Positions 36,181 through 48,600 of a DNA stretch of 64,000 bases are shown one piece after another. The position numbers and the translations under genes are program-made. The DNA is from Callipepla californica brunnescens (taxonomy: Eukaryota; Chordata; Aves; Galliformes; Odontophoridae), in contig JALIRH010000002.1 in NCBI GenBank assembly GCA_023055505.1, forward strand, positions 58,028,733 to 58,092,732, read 5' to 3'. Each line of letters opens with the position of its first letter. The stretch's first letter is position 1. The notes under the pieces were generated by a model, which did not search any database, was not told where the DNA came from, and saw nothing but the letters and a program-made list of their open reading frames with translations.

Positions 36181-38439
36181 CCTGGAAGTTAGAATTGTTT
36201 CTCATGTGCATAATTTCATGTGTAATTTTTCTTCAGAAGCTGTCAGAAAGTACATTCTAATCTTATTTATTAAAAACAATCACCTCACATGATAAAATTG
36301 TTTCTTGAGAAGGCTGCACAGCATTTTCCTAGGAGCAGCTCACTCATGTTAACAATGACATTGGTTTTAGAGAATAAAATCATTCAGAATGAATCATGTT
36401 ATCAATCAAGTTATCAATGATTTGCTAGATGAAAACATCAAAATAGATTTTTTGAAACTCACAACTTTTATTCTGTTTTAAGTTTCTTTTGCCATGCATT
36501 GAGCTTGTGAGCAGAAAGCATTAGGAGGACTTTTTATCTTGATTAAAGATTGATGAGCATAACTCTTCGTGCACCGAAATCAAAATGCGCCCCTTAGAGC
36601 AATGGCACTCGACCTTTAACAACTCAAGAGCTATTTAAAATCACAAAGAGGCACACAAGTCAAAAATACAGAAATGTGTGTGACAATCTTATTAAAAAAT
36701 ATGACTGAATGCATTCATCAGAAACAGTTAGAAAAATCCAAAGATACTCTTCAATTTGTGTCTTTGGGCAAAGTAATTGATTGCATAGATTGTATGTTTT
36801 TACAAGAAGGAAAAAAAAAGAAACTTTACATACATAAATGGAAGGAAATGGTGAAAGATATCATCCAACAAGTTTGCAGAATAGCTGAAAAGAAACAGAA
36901 CTGAGCCAGCATGTCACACTCAGACTCATGATAAAAGCTCTACACAGGCCTCCGAAGGATAAATTCCATAGGTTGAGTTCCACAGCCATTAAATACTGTA
37001 AGTGCTGAGGTTTTTGTTTTCCTTTAGTGTTCCTTTTAAAGTTATTCATTGTGTGGCAACCAACTAATATTTTTAATACAGATTCTGCTTTTAACAAAGT
37101 TTTTTTGCAAGTAAGACAGCCTTTCCATTGTTGAATACAGATTTGGCTGCAAAAAATTACAGAAGTTTCTTCTCAGTGTGTGCAGTAGTCTAACCTGAAA
37201 ATCTCTGCTGCATATGCTGCATTTGTTCAATGAAATAAATACCTACTTAATTTTCAAAATAAATCTGAACAAAGGCTGAGTTAAGAATTGCAATATCAAT
37301 CCACAGTAGAAATGAAATTCTTCATATGTGCGCTACTGCTGCTGCAGGCTCCTTCACCAGGATGTCAGTTCTGAAGCCCAGAGCCAAATTCAGCCTTTTG
37401 CTACTTCCTTTCAGACCTCTTGAACTCTAAGGGGCTACGGAGGGTAAGGAATTTGGTTTTTACTTATTATGAAGCTGTTTAATGCAAGATGCATGGTGAA
37501 GAAGTGCCAACCATGAAGTGTAAATGCTGAAAAATGACTCTGTTTAACTCCTTGTTGCTTTACAATGCTATGGACAAAAATTGGACCTGACATTTCTCTT
37601 TGATCTGGTTTACCAATCTCGCCCTGCTGCTATCAGCAGCATGTGACAGCTGCAGACATTAGCTAGGGAAGAGGGAATAGGGAAGAAAGAAACATAATCC
37701 TCCCCATGGCCTTCATCGGAGAATAGTGAATCAGAGCCAGACGTTACACTTTGGACTGGACTTGAAAAAACAATGCTCTTCTCCTGGAAAATGTCACACA
37801 TAGAAGGATTTTGGGGAACACAGATAAATGGGCTAATTTCTTTGCAGAATGAATAAATGAGGACAAAAGGATGGAAGCCACAAGTGAAAAAGTGGGAGCC
37901 ACTTGAATCTATGCTGAAAATGAGGTGTCTTGTTGCACTGTGATTACATAATGCAAATTACAATTTGCATCTTGTTCATCAGTGTGTCTTCCTTTGAGTT
38001 TTGCCATGTTTTTGGTCTCAATAGCAGCAAAGAGGAAAAAGGACGGTGAAAAGGATGGAGCGACGTGCAAGTGAATAAAGACAGTGTTCCCTTCAGCTTT
38101 GAAAAGAGAGAGCAATAATGGAAAATGATAGGTATTAATAACATTGTAAGTAGTTAGAGATGATTGAAGAGGAAACAACGTTTGATGTTTTTCACAGTAC
38201 AAGACTTGGAGAGCACCTGAAAAAATAATCAGCAAATTTAAGCTACATACACAAGAAAGATAACTCTGTAACTTTAGTGAATTAAAATAAGAGTGAACAA
38301 ACTTGAGGAATATTAGTCCAGTCATGCTAGAAACTGTCTCACCTTTCATGTTTTTCTGTATTTCTTCTTCCTCATATGTCCAGAATTCTCTGCCAGCTGT
38401 CTGATTATTATGGTGGTTCTGACATTCTTATTGTGGGTT

Positions 38440-38514
38440 ACTCTAATGCCTGACCATCCAACTTTTGGCTTGCCTGGGCCTCATTTTTGAATAAAAATTG
38501 TCTCGGGCCCCATA
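38440..38514 (+). mobile_element. Possible hAT-like DNA transposon remnant
   Basis: The phrase TTTTGGCTTGCCTGGGCCTC, followed after some 25 bases by TTGTCTCGGGCCCCATATA, resembles the 'TTGCCTGGGCC...TTGTCTTGGGCCACACAT' end region of Charlie-type hAT elements. The sequence right of the mariner (CACACAAAATATACAATGCC, about 39274-39293) could be its continuation. Short and diverged, so tentative. Confidence 0.3.
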
Positions 38515-39283
38515 TACGTAGGTTGTTCCAAAAGTAATGCCTCCTATTTATTTCTATGGAAATGACAACAGGTACAAATAGCACAATAACACTGTCAGGG
38601 CAAATTCTCAGCTACATAACACTGTTTGTCAATGTAGTCACCATCATTACCTATGCATTTTCACAAGTGATAAACAAGAGGTTGCATGCTGCTCTCATAA
38701 TAATCTGAAGCACCGAAGGTGACCCACTGTCACCACCACTGAGACACACCACCCACAATCTCACTGTGTTCACATTCACTATTTGGTCTTCATAAATATT
38801 CAGCAAGCATCAGTGAATATTAATGGATGCCTTTTTTTTCTACATGGAGGAATTCAGTGACACACCTTTGCTTCATACACACTTCTATGTCAGATGTCAT
38901 TTTCTCAGACTGCCCCTCTGCTGCCATCTGTCACACAGCAGCAAAATAAAATGGAATACTGGTGGAGAGGTTAGGAAAATAGGGAAAATAGTCACAAACT
39001 GATGCATAGGAAATTCTGCACTAATGTGCGTAGGAACTTCTTCACAGTGAGAGTGATAGAGCACTGGCACAGGTTGCACAGAGAGGTGGTGGAGTCTCCT
39101 TCTCTGGAGACATTCAAGACCCACCTGGACACCTGCCTGTGCAATCTGGGCTAGGAAGCTGCTTTGGCAGGGGTCTCTAGAGGTCTCTTCCAACCCCTAC
39201 AGTTCTGTAATTCTGTGATTGACCTCTGATAGATCAACATAATAAAACGAGAGGCATTATTTTCAGAGCAGCCCACACAAAAT
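38515..39283 (-). mobile_element. Mariner element (Galluhop-like), interrupted by CR1
   Basis: Left end TAGGTTGTTCCAAAAGTAAT followed by GCCTCCTATTT. The complement of the right end, GGGCTGCTCTGAAAATAATG then CCTCTCG, matches it with differences that are mostly transitions, so these are the two terminal inverted repeats of one mariner. The AT-rich flanks fit a TA target. On the minus strand near the left end, GDYIDKQCYVAENL recalls the C-terminal end of a mariner transposase, broken by stops. Most of the transposase gene is missing. A CR1 is inserted at about 39000-39220. The family name rests on memory of avian mariners. Confidence 0.75.
39000..39220 (+). mobile_element. CR1 LINE 3' fragment nested in mariner
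   Basis: From AGGAAATTCTGCACTAATG through GAGCACTGGCACAGGTTGCA to the tail ACAGTTCTGTAATTCTGTGA, this is a plus-strand CR1 terminus. Sequence that fits the mariner end resumes directly after it (GACCTCTGATAGATCAAC and the right inverted repeat). The left junction is uncertain by about 20 bp. Confidence 0.88.
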
Positions 39284-39339
39284 ATACAATGCCATTAATA
39301 TATAAGTAACAATTTTATTTAAAATATTTTTCTTAAAGG

Positions 39340-39755
39340 ATGATCCAAGGGATGGAACACCACTCCTATGAGTACAGGCTGAAACAGATAGGGCTGTTCA
39401 GTCTGGAGAGGTCTCTGGGAAGATCTGATTACAGCTTTTCAGTGTCTAAGAAGGCGCTGTAAGAAGCAATGGGACAGACTCATCGCTAGGGTCTATGGTG
39501 ACAGTAAAAGGGGAAATGGTTTCAAAATTATTGAGGATATATTTGGGTTGGATGTAAGGGAAATGTCTTTTACAGTGAGGGTGGTGAGGCCTTGGAACAG
39601 GTTGCTCAAAGAGGTGATGGATGCCCCATCCTGAAGACATTGAAGGCCAGGCTGTACCAGACTCTGAGCAACCTGGTCTAGCTGTGGGTATCCCCCTTCA
39701 TTGCAGGGGAGATGACCTTCAAAGGTCCCTTCTGACTCTAAGGATTCTGTGATTC
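39340..39755 (+). mobile_element. CR1 LINE 3' fragment
   Basis: Starts in the codons for the LFSLE-like block (GGGCTGTTCAGTCTGGAGAG). It continues through DRLIARVYGDSKRGNGFK, VRVVRPWNRLLKEVMDAPS and the 3' UTR, and ends CTAAGGATTCTGTGATTC. At least one frameshift and several stops are present. Confidence 0.9.
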
Positions 39756-40271
39756 AGTTTTCAAACTCTTTTTTCAAAGCAGAAAGCATGGCTCTGTATT
39801 CTTCACTGTTCAGAGCTCCGCATTTAGCCAGTGTACCAAAATGCATACAATTACTTGCCATAACTTGAGTCAGCACTTCACAGCACTGCCCTCCCTATGC
39901 ATTGCTTTCAGTAGACACAGCGCTAATAGCACACTGATGGTTTGATTGCTGCTGAGTGAAGGTGGTCCCAGGACCACTCACCTTTAAATAGAGGAGAGTG
40001 GGTGGGTCCCACAGGCTGCAGTTTGGACACCTGCTCTAATTAGTTTCCATTTTTAAGACTCCTCCAATGTGCTTTCTTATGAAGGTTTGCTTGTGTTAAT
40101 TATTCATGACAAGGAATACAAAAGCCAGCAGTAAACATTGCTCACTCTTTTAACTTGCATAGATTTATCTTATATATATATGTATAATATTTAATTTTAA
40201 TAATACTTGTTTCTGTATGCATCCTGTTCCTCCTCTGACTGTCTCACTGTCATTTTCAATGCAGAACATTG

Positions 40272-40572
40272 TATCATAGAATCATAGAATGGCTTGGGCT
40301 GGGAGGGATCTCAAAGCCCACTCAGTCCAAACTCCCTGCAGTGGGCAAGGCTGCCTCTCACCAGCTCAGGCTGCCCAGGGCCCCATCCAATCTGGCCTTG
40401 AGTGCCTCCAGGGATGGGGCACCACAGCTTCTTTGGGCAGCATTTGCCAGCGCCTCACTACCCTCTGAACAAAGAATTTCCTTCTGTCATCTAATATAAA
40501 TTTCTCCTCTTCTAGTTTAAAGCCATTCCCTCATGTCCTATTGCTATCTACCCCTGTTAAAGTCAGTCCCAA
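40272..40572 (-). mobile_element. CR1 LINE 3' fragment
   Basis: Plus strand begins TATCATAGAATCATAGAATG and GCTTGGGCTGGGAGGGATC. The body contains CCTTGAGTGCCTCCAGGGAT and the complement of the RWKRLPKE- and GNGFKL-like codons. With the plus-strand CR1 at 39340-39755 it forms a second inverted CR1 pair. Confidence 0.92.
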
Positions 40573-40944
40573 TACTGCAATTCGTTTACCTAATACCAGT
40601 GTATTTTTTTCTGTTATTCTGTATTTTCATTTTACTGAAATTGTAGAACATTTCAGACTATCAACATAATGAAAACAATATTTAGCATTCTAAGTTATGA
40701 TTTCCTCTCTTTATTATGCCATAAAATCTAGCATATTAGTGTGATTTACTGAAGTTAGAATTTATATTTGGTTAACTGCTGAATCAAGGAAAAATAGAAA
40801 CAGCAAGCTTCTTGCCATTGTGACGCTCGAATACAATAGCTTCTAGTGAACTTGGTAATAAAGGTAGTGGAAAAAACTAAAGTACTATTAAGGCTAATAA
40901 TAATCCTAGGTCTCTAAGATATCTGTGAAAATCAAAAGAAAACT

Positions 40945-42472
40945 GTCCTTTGTGAAGGAGGACCAAGTTAGGGAATGTTTAAATAAACTGAACTATAACC
41001 AAGTCTATGCCAGCCACAAATGCCAAGGGAGCTGTCTGATGTCATTTTGAGATCACTTTTGATTATCTTTGAAAGGTCATGGTGACTGGGAATTTCCTGA
41101 TGACTAGAAGAAAGAAAATGTCATCCCTGTCTTCAAGAAGAGCAAGAAAGAGGGTCCAGAGAACTACAGACCAGTTAGCCTCACTGATTGCGTGCAATAT
41201 GATGCAGCAAAGAATCTATCCTGGAAGGTATTTTTGGACACATGAAGGACAAGAGATGACTGGGAGTAGTCTGGTTTGGTTTAGAAAGGGGAAATCATAT
41301 TTCACCAATTCGATAGCCTTCTAGAAGATGACTGACATGGGTGAGGGGAGAGTGATCGGTGTTGTTCTTGACTTCAGTAAGACTTTCAACACTGTCCACT
41401 ATGAATTTCTCATTGACAATCTGTTGAGTCACAGCTTGATAAAAGGGCAGTGACATGGATGGAGAACAGTCTGAAGTGCTCCACTTAAAGGACTGTGATC
41501 AGGAGAGTAAGGTCCAGCTGGAGATCAGTCACAACTGTTGTAATTCATGGGTTGGTAATAGTCAGTATTGTTTAAAATCTTCATTAAAGTCCTCAGTGAT
41601 GGGATAGAATGTACCTGCAGATTTGCATACAAGGAGTGATTGATATACCAGATGACTATACTCCCAGTAAGTTAGATCTAGAGAAGCTATAGAACTGGGC
41701 CAACAGGAATCTCTTGAAGTTGAGTCAAGAGAAATAACAAGTATTGCTTTGGAAAGGAAGAAATCCCAGTCACACGTTCTATTCAGTCTGGGAGCTGACT
41801 AACTGGAAAGCAGCTTTGCAGAAAAGGCTCTGTGGCTCCTGGTAAACACTGGATGGAATGTGCCCTTGCAGCAAAGTTGTCTAGCAACATCCAGACTACA
41901 TTAGAAAGAGTTTCATCAGAGGGTCAAGAATAGTGATTCTTCTTTTCTATTTGGACATGATGAGAGCATATCTAGAGTGGTGTACTGTGATCTGGGATGC
42001 CCAGTACATGAGAGATGGACATGCCAGAGAAAAGCCAGTGAAAGGCCATGGAGATACTGAAGGTATTGTAGTTTTTAACATATGAAAAGAGTCTGATAGA
42101 GCTGAAATCATTTAGGTTACAAAAAGGAAGGCGCAAGAGCAAATCTTACCATAGTGTGATAGAAGTGAGAAAAGAAAATGGAGCCAGACTCTTCTCAAGA
42201 TATCCAATAAAAATATGAGAGGAAATGGGCTCAAAATGTAACTCAGGAAATTCTGCTTTAACGTAAGAAGAAAAAAAGTGCTTTAAGAGTGCTTGTTCAC
42301 TATAACAGGCTGCTATGAGTGGCTGTAGAATCTGTGTCTGTGAAGTTATTCAAAACACAACTGGTCAGAATCCTGAACAGTCTGTTGTATTTCAACCTGC
42401 CTTGAGTAGAGAATTGAACTAGATGGATCTCCAGAGTTCATTTCTCATCTTACGTGTTTTGTGATGCTGTAA
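40945..42472 (+). mobile_element. Old, long CR1 LINE fragment
   Basis: Plus-strand reading in shifting frames gives KEDQVRECLNKLNYNQVY (about 40955-41010), ELSDVILRSLLIIFERSW (41030-41082), FKKSKKEGPENYRPVSLTD (41130-41187) and VLDFSKTFNTVHYEFLI (41365-41415, RT motif A with its aspartate). Many stops follow through the palm, thumb and C-terminal regions. The 3' end near TTTTGTGATGCTGTAA keeps only degenerate octamers. At about 1.5 kb it is the longest CR1 in the window and clearly older than the 25600 and 52095 copies. Confidence 0.85.
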
Positions 42473-45400
42473 GAATAGCTAGCAATGCCCATGTGAGAGG
42501 TAGTATCAGCCAGATGTCACATACAAAAACTAAGAGCATATCTGTGCTAAGCAATAAAGTCTTGTACATGGAAGATCAGGAACCATCACAAGATATCTGT
42601 ACAGTAACCAGATTTCTGCTTGATGCTGCTCTGTACTGTATGGATGTACATCTATGCTCTTTCCAGATCTGTGTTACAGAGATATAACTTAACAGATTTC
42701 CAAATTCAAAGAATTGTCAGTGGAGTATTGTTGACTGCATCTAGAAAAGATTTCAAGCCTAATAATATTCAAAACTCTAATTAAGAAGTATATGCAGAAC
42801 TGCAGTTGACAAAATCTGGGAGGATTGAAAAAGATATTAACAGTGTTGGGGGCTAGGTGGACAAATCCTGATGCATTAGTGAAAAAGATGCATTTCTAGG
42901 AAAAAAAAAACAAAAAAAAACACCCACATTACAAAATTACATATTAAGGGGTACTATGTGTAGCTACAGTATGGAAAAATGTATTCTGAGAGGCAATTGC
43001 TCCTGACAGTGGAGTGTTTGAATGGTGATGTTAAGATAAAATCTATGCTCCTTGGAAATGTGAACAGGGAAGTAATGAACAAATATGTAGATATGTACAT
43101 GTGCTTATTTTTAATATCCACATTTTAAAGGATGCACAGAATTGAAGAAAAGAACCACACCAATGATTTAAGGCCCAGGAGGAGGCATTTTAGTGCACAA
43201 AACATGAAGATCATTCTGTTTATCATATTAAAAATGTCAGAGGTGATTTGATCTCACGTTAAAAGTAGTGCCGAGAGAGAGAGAACAGGGAACTAAAGGC
43301 TCTTTAATCTAGTAGAGAGAGGCATAATTAGAACCAATGTCTGGAGGCTGAGGCAAGTCAGAGTCATCTGAGAAATCAAGTATACAGTTTTACAGTAGGT
43401 CTGAGAGGGCCTTGATACAGATTACTGAGGTAAAGTGGTATCTTTTCTTTCTCATGGTGTCTTCAGCTCAAGACTAGTTGTCTCTTTGGAATATGTGGTA
43501 TTCTAAGGTATTGTGGTGCTTACAGTGAAAACAAGGTGAAAGACAGGCTATCTATCAGTCAGTGGGTCAGTTTCAACTAACTGGTAATGGATGCCATACA
43601 GCTGAGATCTATGCCACCACAGCTGTGGAATGAAATGCTCTGCCTTGTTACTGACATTTGAACATCTTGAACTGAATGGTAGATCACAGTAATTGGTTTT
43701 GGCCTTAAAATATATGCTTTACATTAGAGAGCTCTTTACTATGCATTTCTAGCCTTAGCTATCCTTCCCTGCCCAAACAGCTTTAAGGCCATCAGCTCTG
43801 TGGGCTGATATGTCTTCAAATAACAAATGTTGTATGTGTAAAATGTTAACAGTATTCTAAATAATGTATAAACTGAACTTGCACAGAATCAAAGGAACAA
43901 TTTCAAGGCACCTTAGTTAGACTTGCATTTGACGCCTATGTCATGAATCCCTCTTAATGCAAGGTATCAACAGGTTAACATTTTATTACATAAATAGTGG
44001 CAGTGAAACCCCTCCCGTTCTCTTCAACTTGTTACATTCTCATGAGCTCAGTAAGCTGAAACAATAATCTTAAGAGTAAGGAAAAACAAGACTAAATTAC
44101 AAGTTGCAGAGGCTATTGTCAATTTTACAAATTCAACAATAGCCTGCAGGGTTCCAGGTTTGTTTCTAGCTGCTCAGGAAGCTTGTGTGATTTGCTCACA
44201 CATTTTTCTTATACCCCAGAGCTGTGCATCTGCTGGAGTCAGGGATCTAATATTCTCTTTGAACTTCCTTAGCATCCAAGTGCATGCTGTGATCCATAAT
44301 TAGTACATGCACATACATACACACATGCTAGCTGTATTAACTCCTAAATGTCAGAAGTTTAGCTATGTCCTGCACCTGGTTTAGGCATTGTACAAGAATA
44401 CAACTCTTGACCTAACCTTGACATTGAAAGTCTGCAGACTCGTAAAAAGCACAGTGTTTTTGCATTTCAGATTGTGTACTACTTTCTGATACAGTTTTCC
44501 AGATGTGATGGAGTATTTAGCAGGCAATTGAAAATGGCACAGAAGCCTAAATTGTCAGTATAGTTTCCACTGTGTTCTTTTTGTTGGGCCATTACTGTTA
44601 CTTCAAAGTTAGGATTTTTCTTTTACCCTTCTCTTTTCTTGTTGGGTAATATCCCTGCTAATATCCCTGGAGGACAACAGTGCGTTATCTGTCCACAGGG
44701 CAGCATGGCTAAGATGTTATCAAATATGTATCACTTCTGGAGGGAGGCATCTGAAGCCAGAGGGCAGCTTTTCTCTAAACACACTTAGACACTGCAGTCT
44801 GTAGGATATGCAAATAGGTCTGACAAATTGTTCCATTTGTGAGTAGTCTTTCTAGAGACATGAATGAGTATGTCGAAATCTATCTAAAAACAACTGGATT
44901 AAACTTGCCAAATTCTATGGCAAAGTCCCCATTAACATGGGGAACAGTGAAGTCTCCAGGGCTGCTTGGTACTCCACTGAGAACACTTAATAGGTTTGTT
45001 ATGGAAGAGCAACACTTGTTGAGTCATTGTTTGCAATTAGGAGCACTCTAATTTCTGTTAATGATGTTGATTCACATAAACCTGCATTCATTTTACAGTA
45101 ATGAGCAAGAGGTTAAACAACTTTTATCCTTGAGACATCCAGTCTGTTCTAATGGCAGTAAATAAAGAATAGTTGGGGGGGAGTGTGTGGGGGGAAGCAG
45201 ATACATTAAAGGGTACTGGTAAAGGATTCATCATGGAAGGCAAGTAGTAATGTAGAGATATCTTGCCTGTGTTTTCTTTTTGAGCCTTAGCCTCCCAGAT
45301 ACTGGAAGAATTGTTATGTTCACTTACACAGCTATATTCAGTGACACAGTAATGGAACCATGGAATTCTTGTTTGGGATACCCCAACAGCTATGAATGAA

Positions 45401-45678
45401 GCTTTGCAACTTTATTCAGAGGCTGAAGAGAGACTTCTGTTAATAGTCTATGTTGATGCTGTCATGAAAGTACAAATGAATTAACATCCATGATAGATTA
45501 TTAGCTACATCGTATACTACTTGAAATCAAAGTAGTTTTCAAGGCTAAGGTTTTTCTGATATCTTGCAAGCAGTGTAAATAAAGAGCCTGAATACAAAAA
45601 TGAAATGAAACATATTTTAATCTGAAGTCTTGTAGGCCACTGTGTAACTTAGAGAAAAATTATAGCAGGTCTTACTGA

Positions 45679-45698
45679 TTTATTTATTTATTTATTTT
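45679..45698. repeat. (TTTA)n microsatellite
   Basis: About five TTTA units. Low complexity only. Confidence 0.8.
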
Positions 45699-48600
45699 GA
45701 GAGTTATTAAGCAAAAAAAGTATACTTTTCCATCTCTCATATACTGATATAGTACTTTATATAAAGTGCTAAATGATATTTCAGGAACACTTGTAGTTTG
45801 GGCAGTGTGTGACTTAGTAGTAGGTAAAAGAGTATGTCTCACAAGGTTCCCATTGAGTGCAGCAAGAGATATAGCATAGAGCCAAGCTGTATAGCAGGAC
45901 ATGGATATAGCTTCTGTATGTCTTCCTGAGCAGGGAGATTTAAACTCATCACCTGAAGATAATTTCTTCTCCTCTACCCCATGGCATTACTGATCAATTC
46001 TAGCCAGTTTTGAGGAACTTTTATGTCTGACATGTGTATTAAAAGTAGATGATTTTGGTGTTCTCTGATGCTGGATTGACTAAAGCATTCAGTTATCCCT
46101 CCAAGCTTTACTATGAAATAAAGTAAATGAATATATTGCAGTAAATACTAACATTTTCTTCCTTTCCTTCTATCACATGTGGGTTAATTCAGTTGTCTTA
46201 GAAAAACAAATGTGAAGCTATTTTCAGTCAGAAATTACATGCACATGACTCTGCAACTGTCTCTCTGTATTTTTTCTATACACCTTTACAAAGTAGACAA
46301 TGTGAATGCCTTTTGCTCTCTATCCAGTTAGAACACACCATAAAGCAAAAACCAGATCCATCAAAGGAACCACAGCAGTTTCCAGCTTTGTTTCATTCAG
46401 AGAACCAGATGAAAATTTCCTTTACAAATACAGTACATTTGGGCCTTCAGCTATAGTGAACTACCACTGGAGAAGGATAGTTTATCATTCACAGCAGTGA
46501 AAAAGGAGGTCATACAGGGATCACGTCTCCAGTGACATAAACATGAGACTTTTCTCACAAGCTGTCAAACTTCAATTGTTGGTGAGATCTGTTGTGTCAG
46601 TGTTTCATAATAATTGCTTCTAAGTCTTGTTAAAGGTCTAAAACAAATTACCTGAGTGACATGCTTTTGGCATCAGTGAAAGAATGGTGTGGGGAATACA
46701 CATTGCATAACAGACTTGCCTATTAAGATTTTGTTTGAGTTTATTGCAGCCATTTCACTATTACTTCCCATTATTTGAAATACCATAATAAGAGTTACAA
46801 GTTGTCTCATGCTCACAAGGAAGCGTTTGTTCCCTGGTTAATAGGCTGGCTGGCAAACATACACTCATTCAAAACAGTAGATGTCTTTTTAAGAATTGGT
46901 GTTCCAAACAAATGAAAAAAGTTAATCTTTTCAGTTGTGAAGACATTTCTTTAGAGTTGAGAAGTAATATTGTCTGCCTTGTAACAGAAACTGCTTATTT
47001 TAAAACTCATGTAATAAATGGTTGACAGATTATATATACTAATGAAAATCAACAGCACTCCTGTACAAATCTACAGAAATGCTCTTCCCTGTAAAAATGT
47101 ATCAAAGAAAATATATGTATATCTTTCCTTGTTAAGAGCTGAAGAGAAAGTGAAATAATTTACTCCTTGCAAATGCTGCTCCTGTTTGATTATTTATGCT
47201 GAGATTTACATGAGGGTGCTTGTTTTTTCTGTGTTTTAACATTGACCAAGCATGCAAACAAAAACCCCCCAAAAAGGACCAGCCCATCTTCTTTTTATTT
47301 CCATAAGCACATTTCATAAAGAATGTCAGATGCGTAAGTGCAGCAACTTGCAAAACTTACAGTGTCAACAATGAATCAATTCAAGTATAAAATAACTCAC
47401 TGGTAGATGAGGGACAAATACTTGATTACAAATTTGTGACTACCATTTCATTAGACTTCTATTTTATCCAAATCCCTCTCTGCTTGCAGGGCCAGGTCAA
47501 TTTTTCAGGCACAAACTGCTTTTTGGATTTGATAAACAGGACACATCAACTAACAATTTAAACTCCAAAGCCATAGTAATAGATATGTGGCTTTTTCCCA
47601 GAGGCTTCAAGTTAAAATGCTACAAGCACTTCAGAATGGCAGCTAAACACATGTCCCTGGGGCTCTGCATGGCTTCATTCTGCACAATGATGGAAATGTG
47701 GAAAACACATTGAATGCAGATTTGGATATTTCCACCAAGCTACAAAAGCCTAGAGGATTTTGTAGGATATGTCAGAGGATCAGACTCTCATTGCTTGGGT
47801 TAAAGCAAAAAGTTACTGTGCTGAACTTCAATTTAACCTTGTTCAGGACCAAAAAATTTACTACCAATTAAAAGTTCACAAACACAATGTTACCCTTAGA
47901 ATCAACATAGTATATTGCACAAATTAAGAGACTTTCATAATACGAACATATTCTTTTTTGTCTGGGAGGTTTTCTTTACACTCTCATGCTACTCATTTTT
48001 TGAGTTTTGTTTGTTTAAATGCCACCTCAATACATGAATTTGATTCAGTATTCTTGCTTGTACCTACAGAGTAGTGTGTGGCGCTTTTACTTATCACTTT
48101 CAGAGGACTGAGGAATCACCATTCTGTTACTGTACTTCCACCCCGGCACAGCCAGGGCCTGGGACATGGAGGAGATTCCCCCTGATCTGCAAAGCGCAAG
48201 GTTTTCTGGAGAGTACTCTTTAATTAGAAAGATGGAATCTTCCAGGGAAAAGTAGCTGACGTGCAAGAGGAATTTTTCCTTTTGATTACTGGTTATTACT
48301 TTAAGGGTTCATATAGTCATGGAGTTGATGATTAGCAACTATGTAATTACCTTAAAACTGCCTTTGCTGGGTACTGATATCAGTACAGAACGGAGGGCTG
48401 TTGCACTGACAGAGGTTTGTATTTGCAGCTTGCATTTGCCTTTGTAGCCTACTTTAAACAGCATAAAAGCTGTAGTGTGTAGGGACTGATTAGTATTCTA
48501 AAATAGTTTAAGAGTCCTCTGATGGGCCTCCTTCACATGTATTGTGTAAATCATGAATAACAGTGCCAAAGCAGACATAAATTAAGCTGTATAAGTTAGC

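Larger units (their letters stand above)
31497..38439. other. Unique non-coding DNA
   Basis: Nearly 7 kb without a recognisable gene or dispersed repeat. Segments at about 33690-34070 and 36540-36665 are richer in CpG and complexity than their surroundings and are discussed under findings. T-runs are listed separately. Confidence 0.5.

Noticed and set aside
37909..38349. 146-codon minus-strand open frame with hydrophobic stretches
   Set aside because: The composition fits translated AT-rich intergenic DNA. No conserved motif or neighbouring exon.
45173..45195. G-rich tract as a possible quadruplex
   Set aside because: Only two long G-runs separated by GTGTGT. It does not meet the usual four-run pattern.
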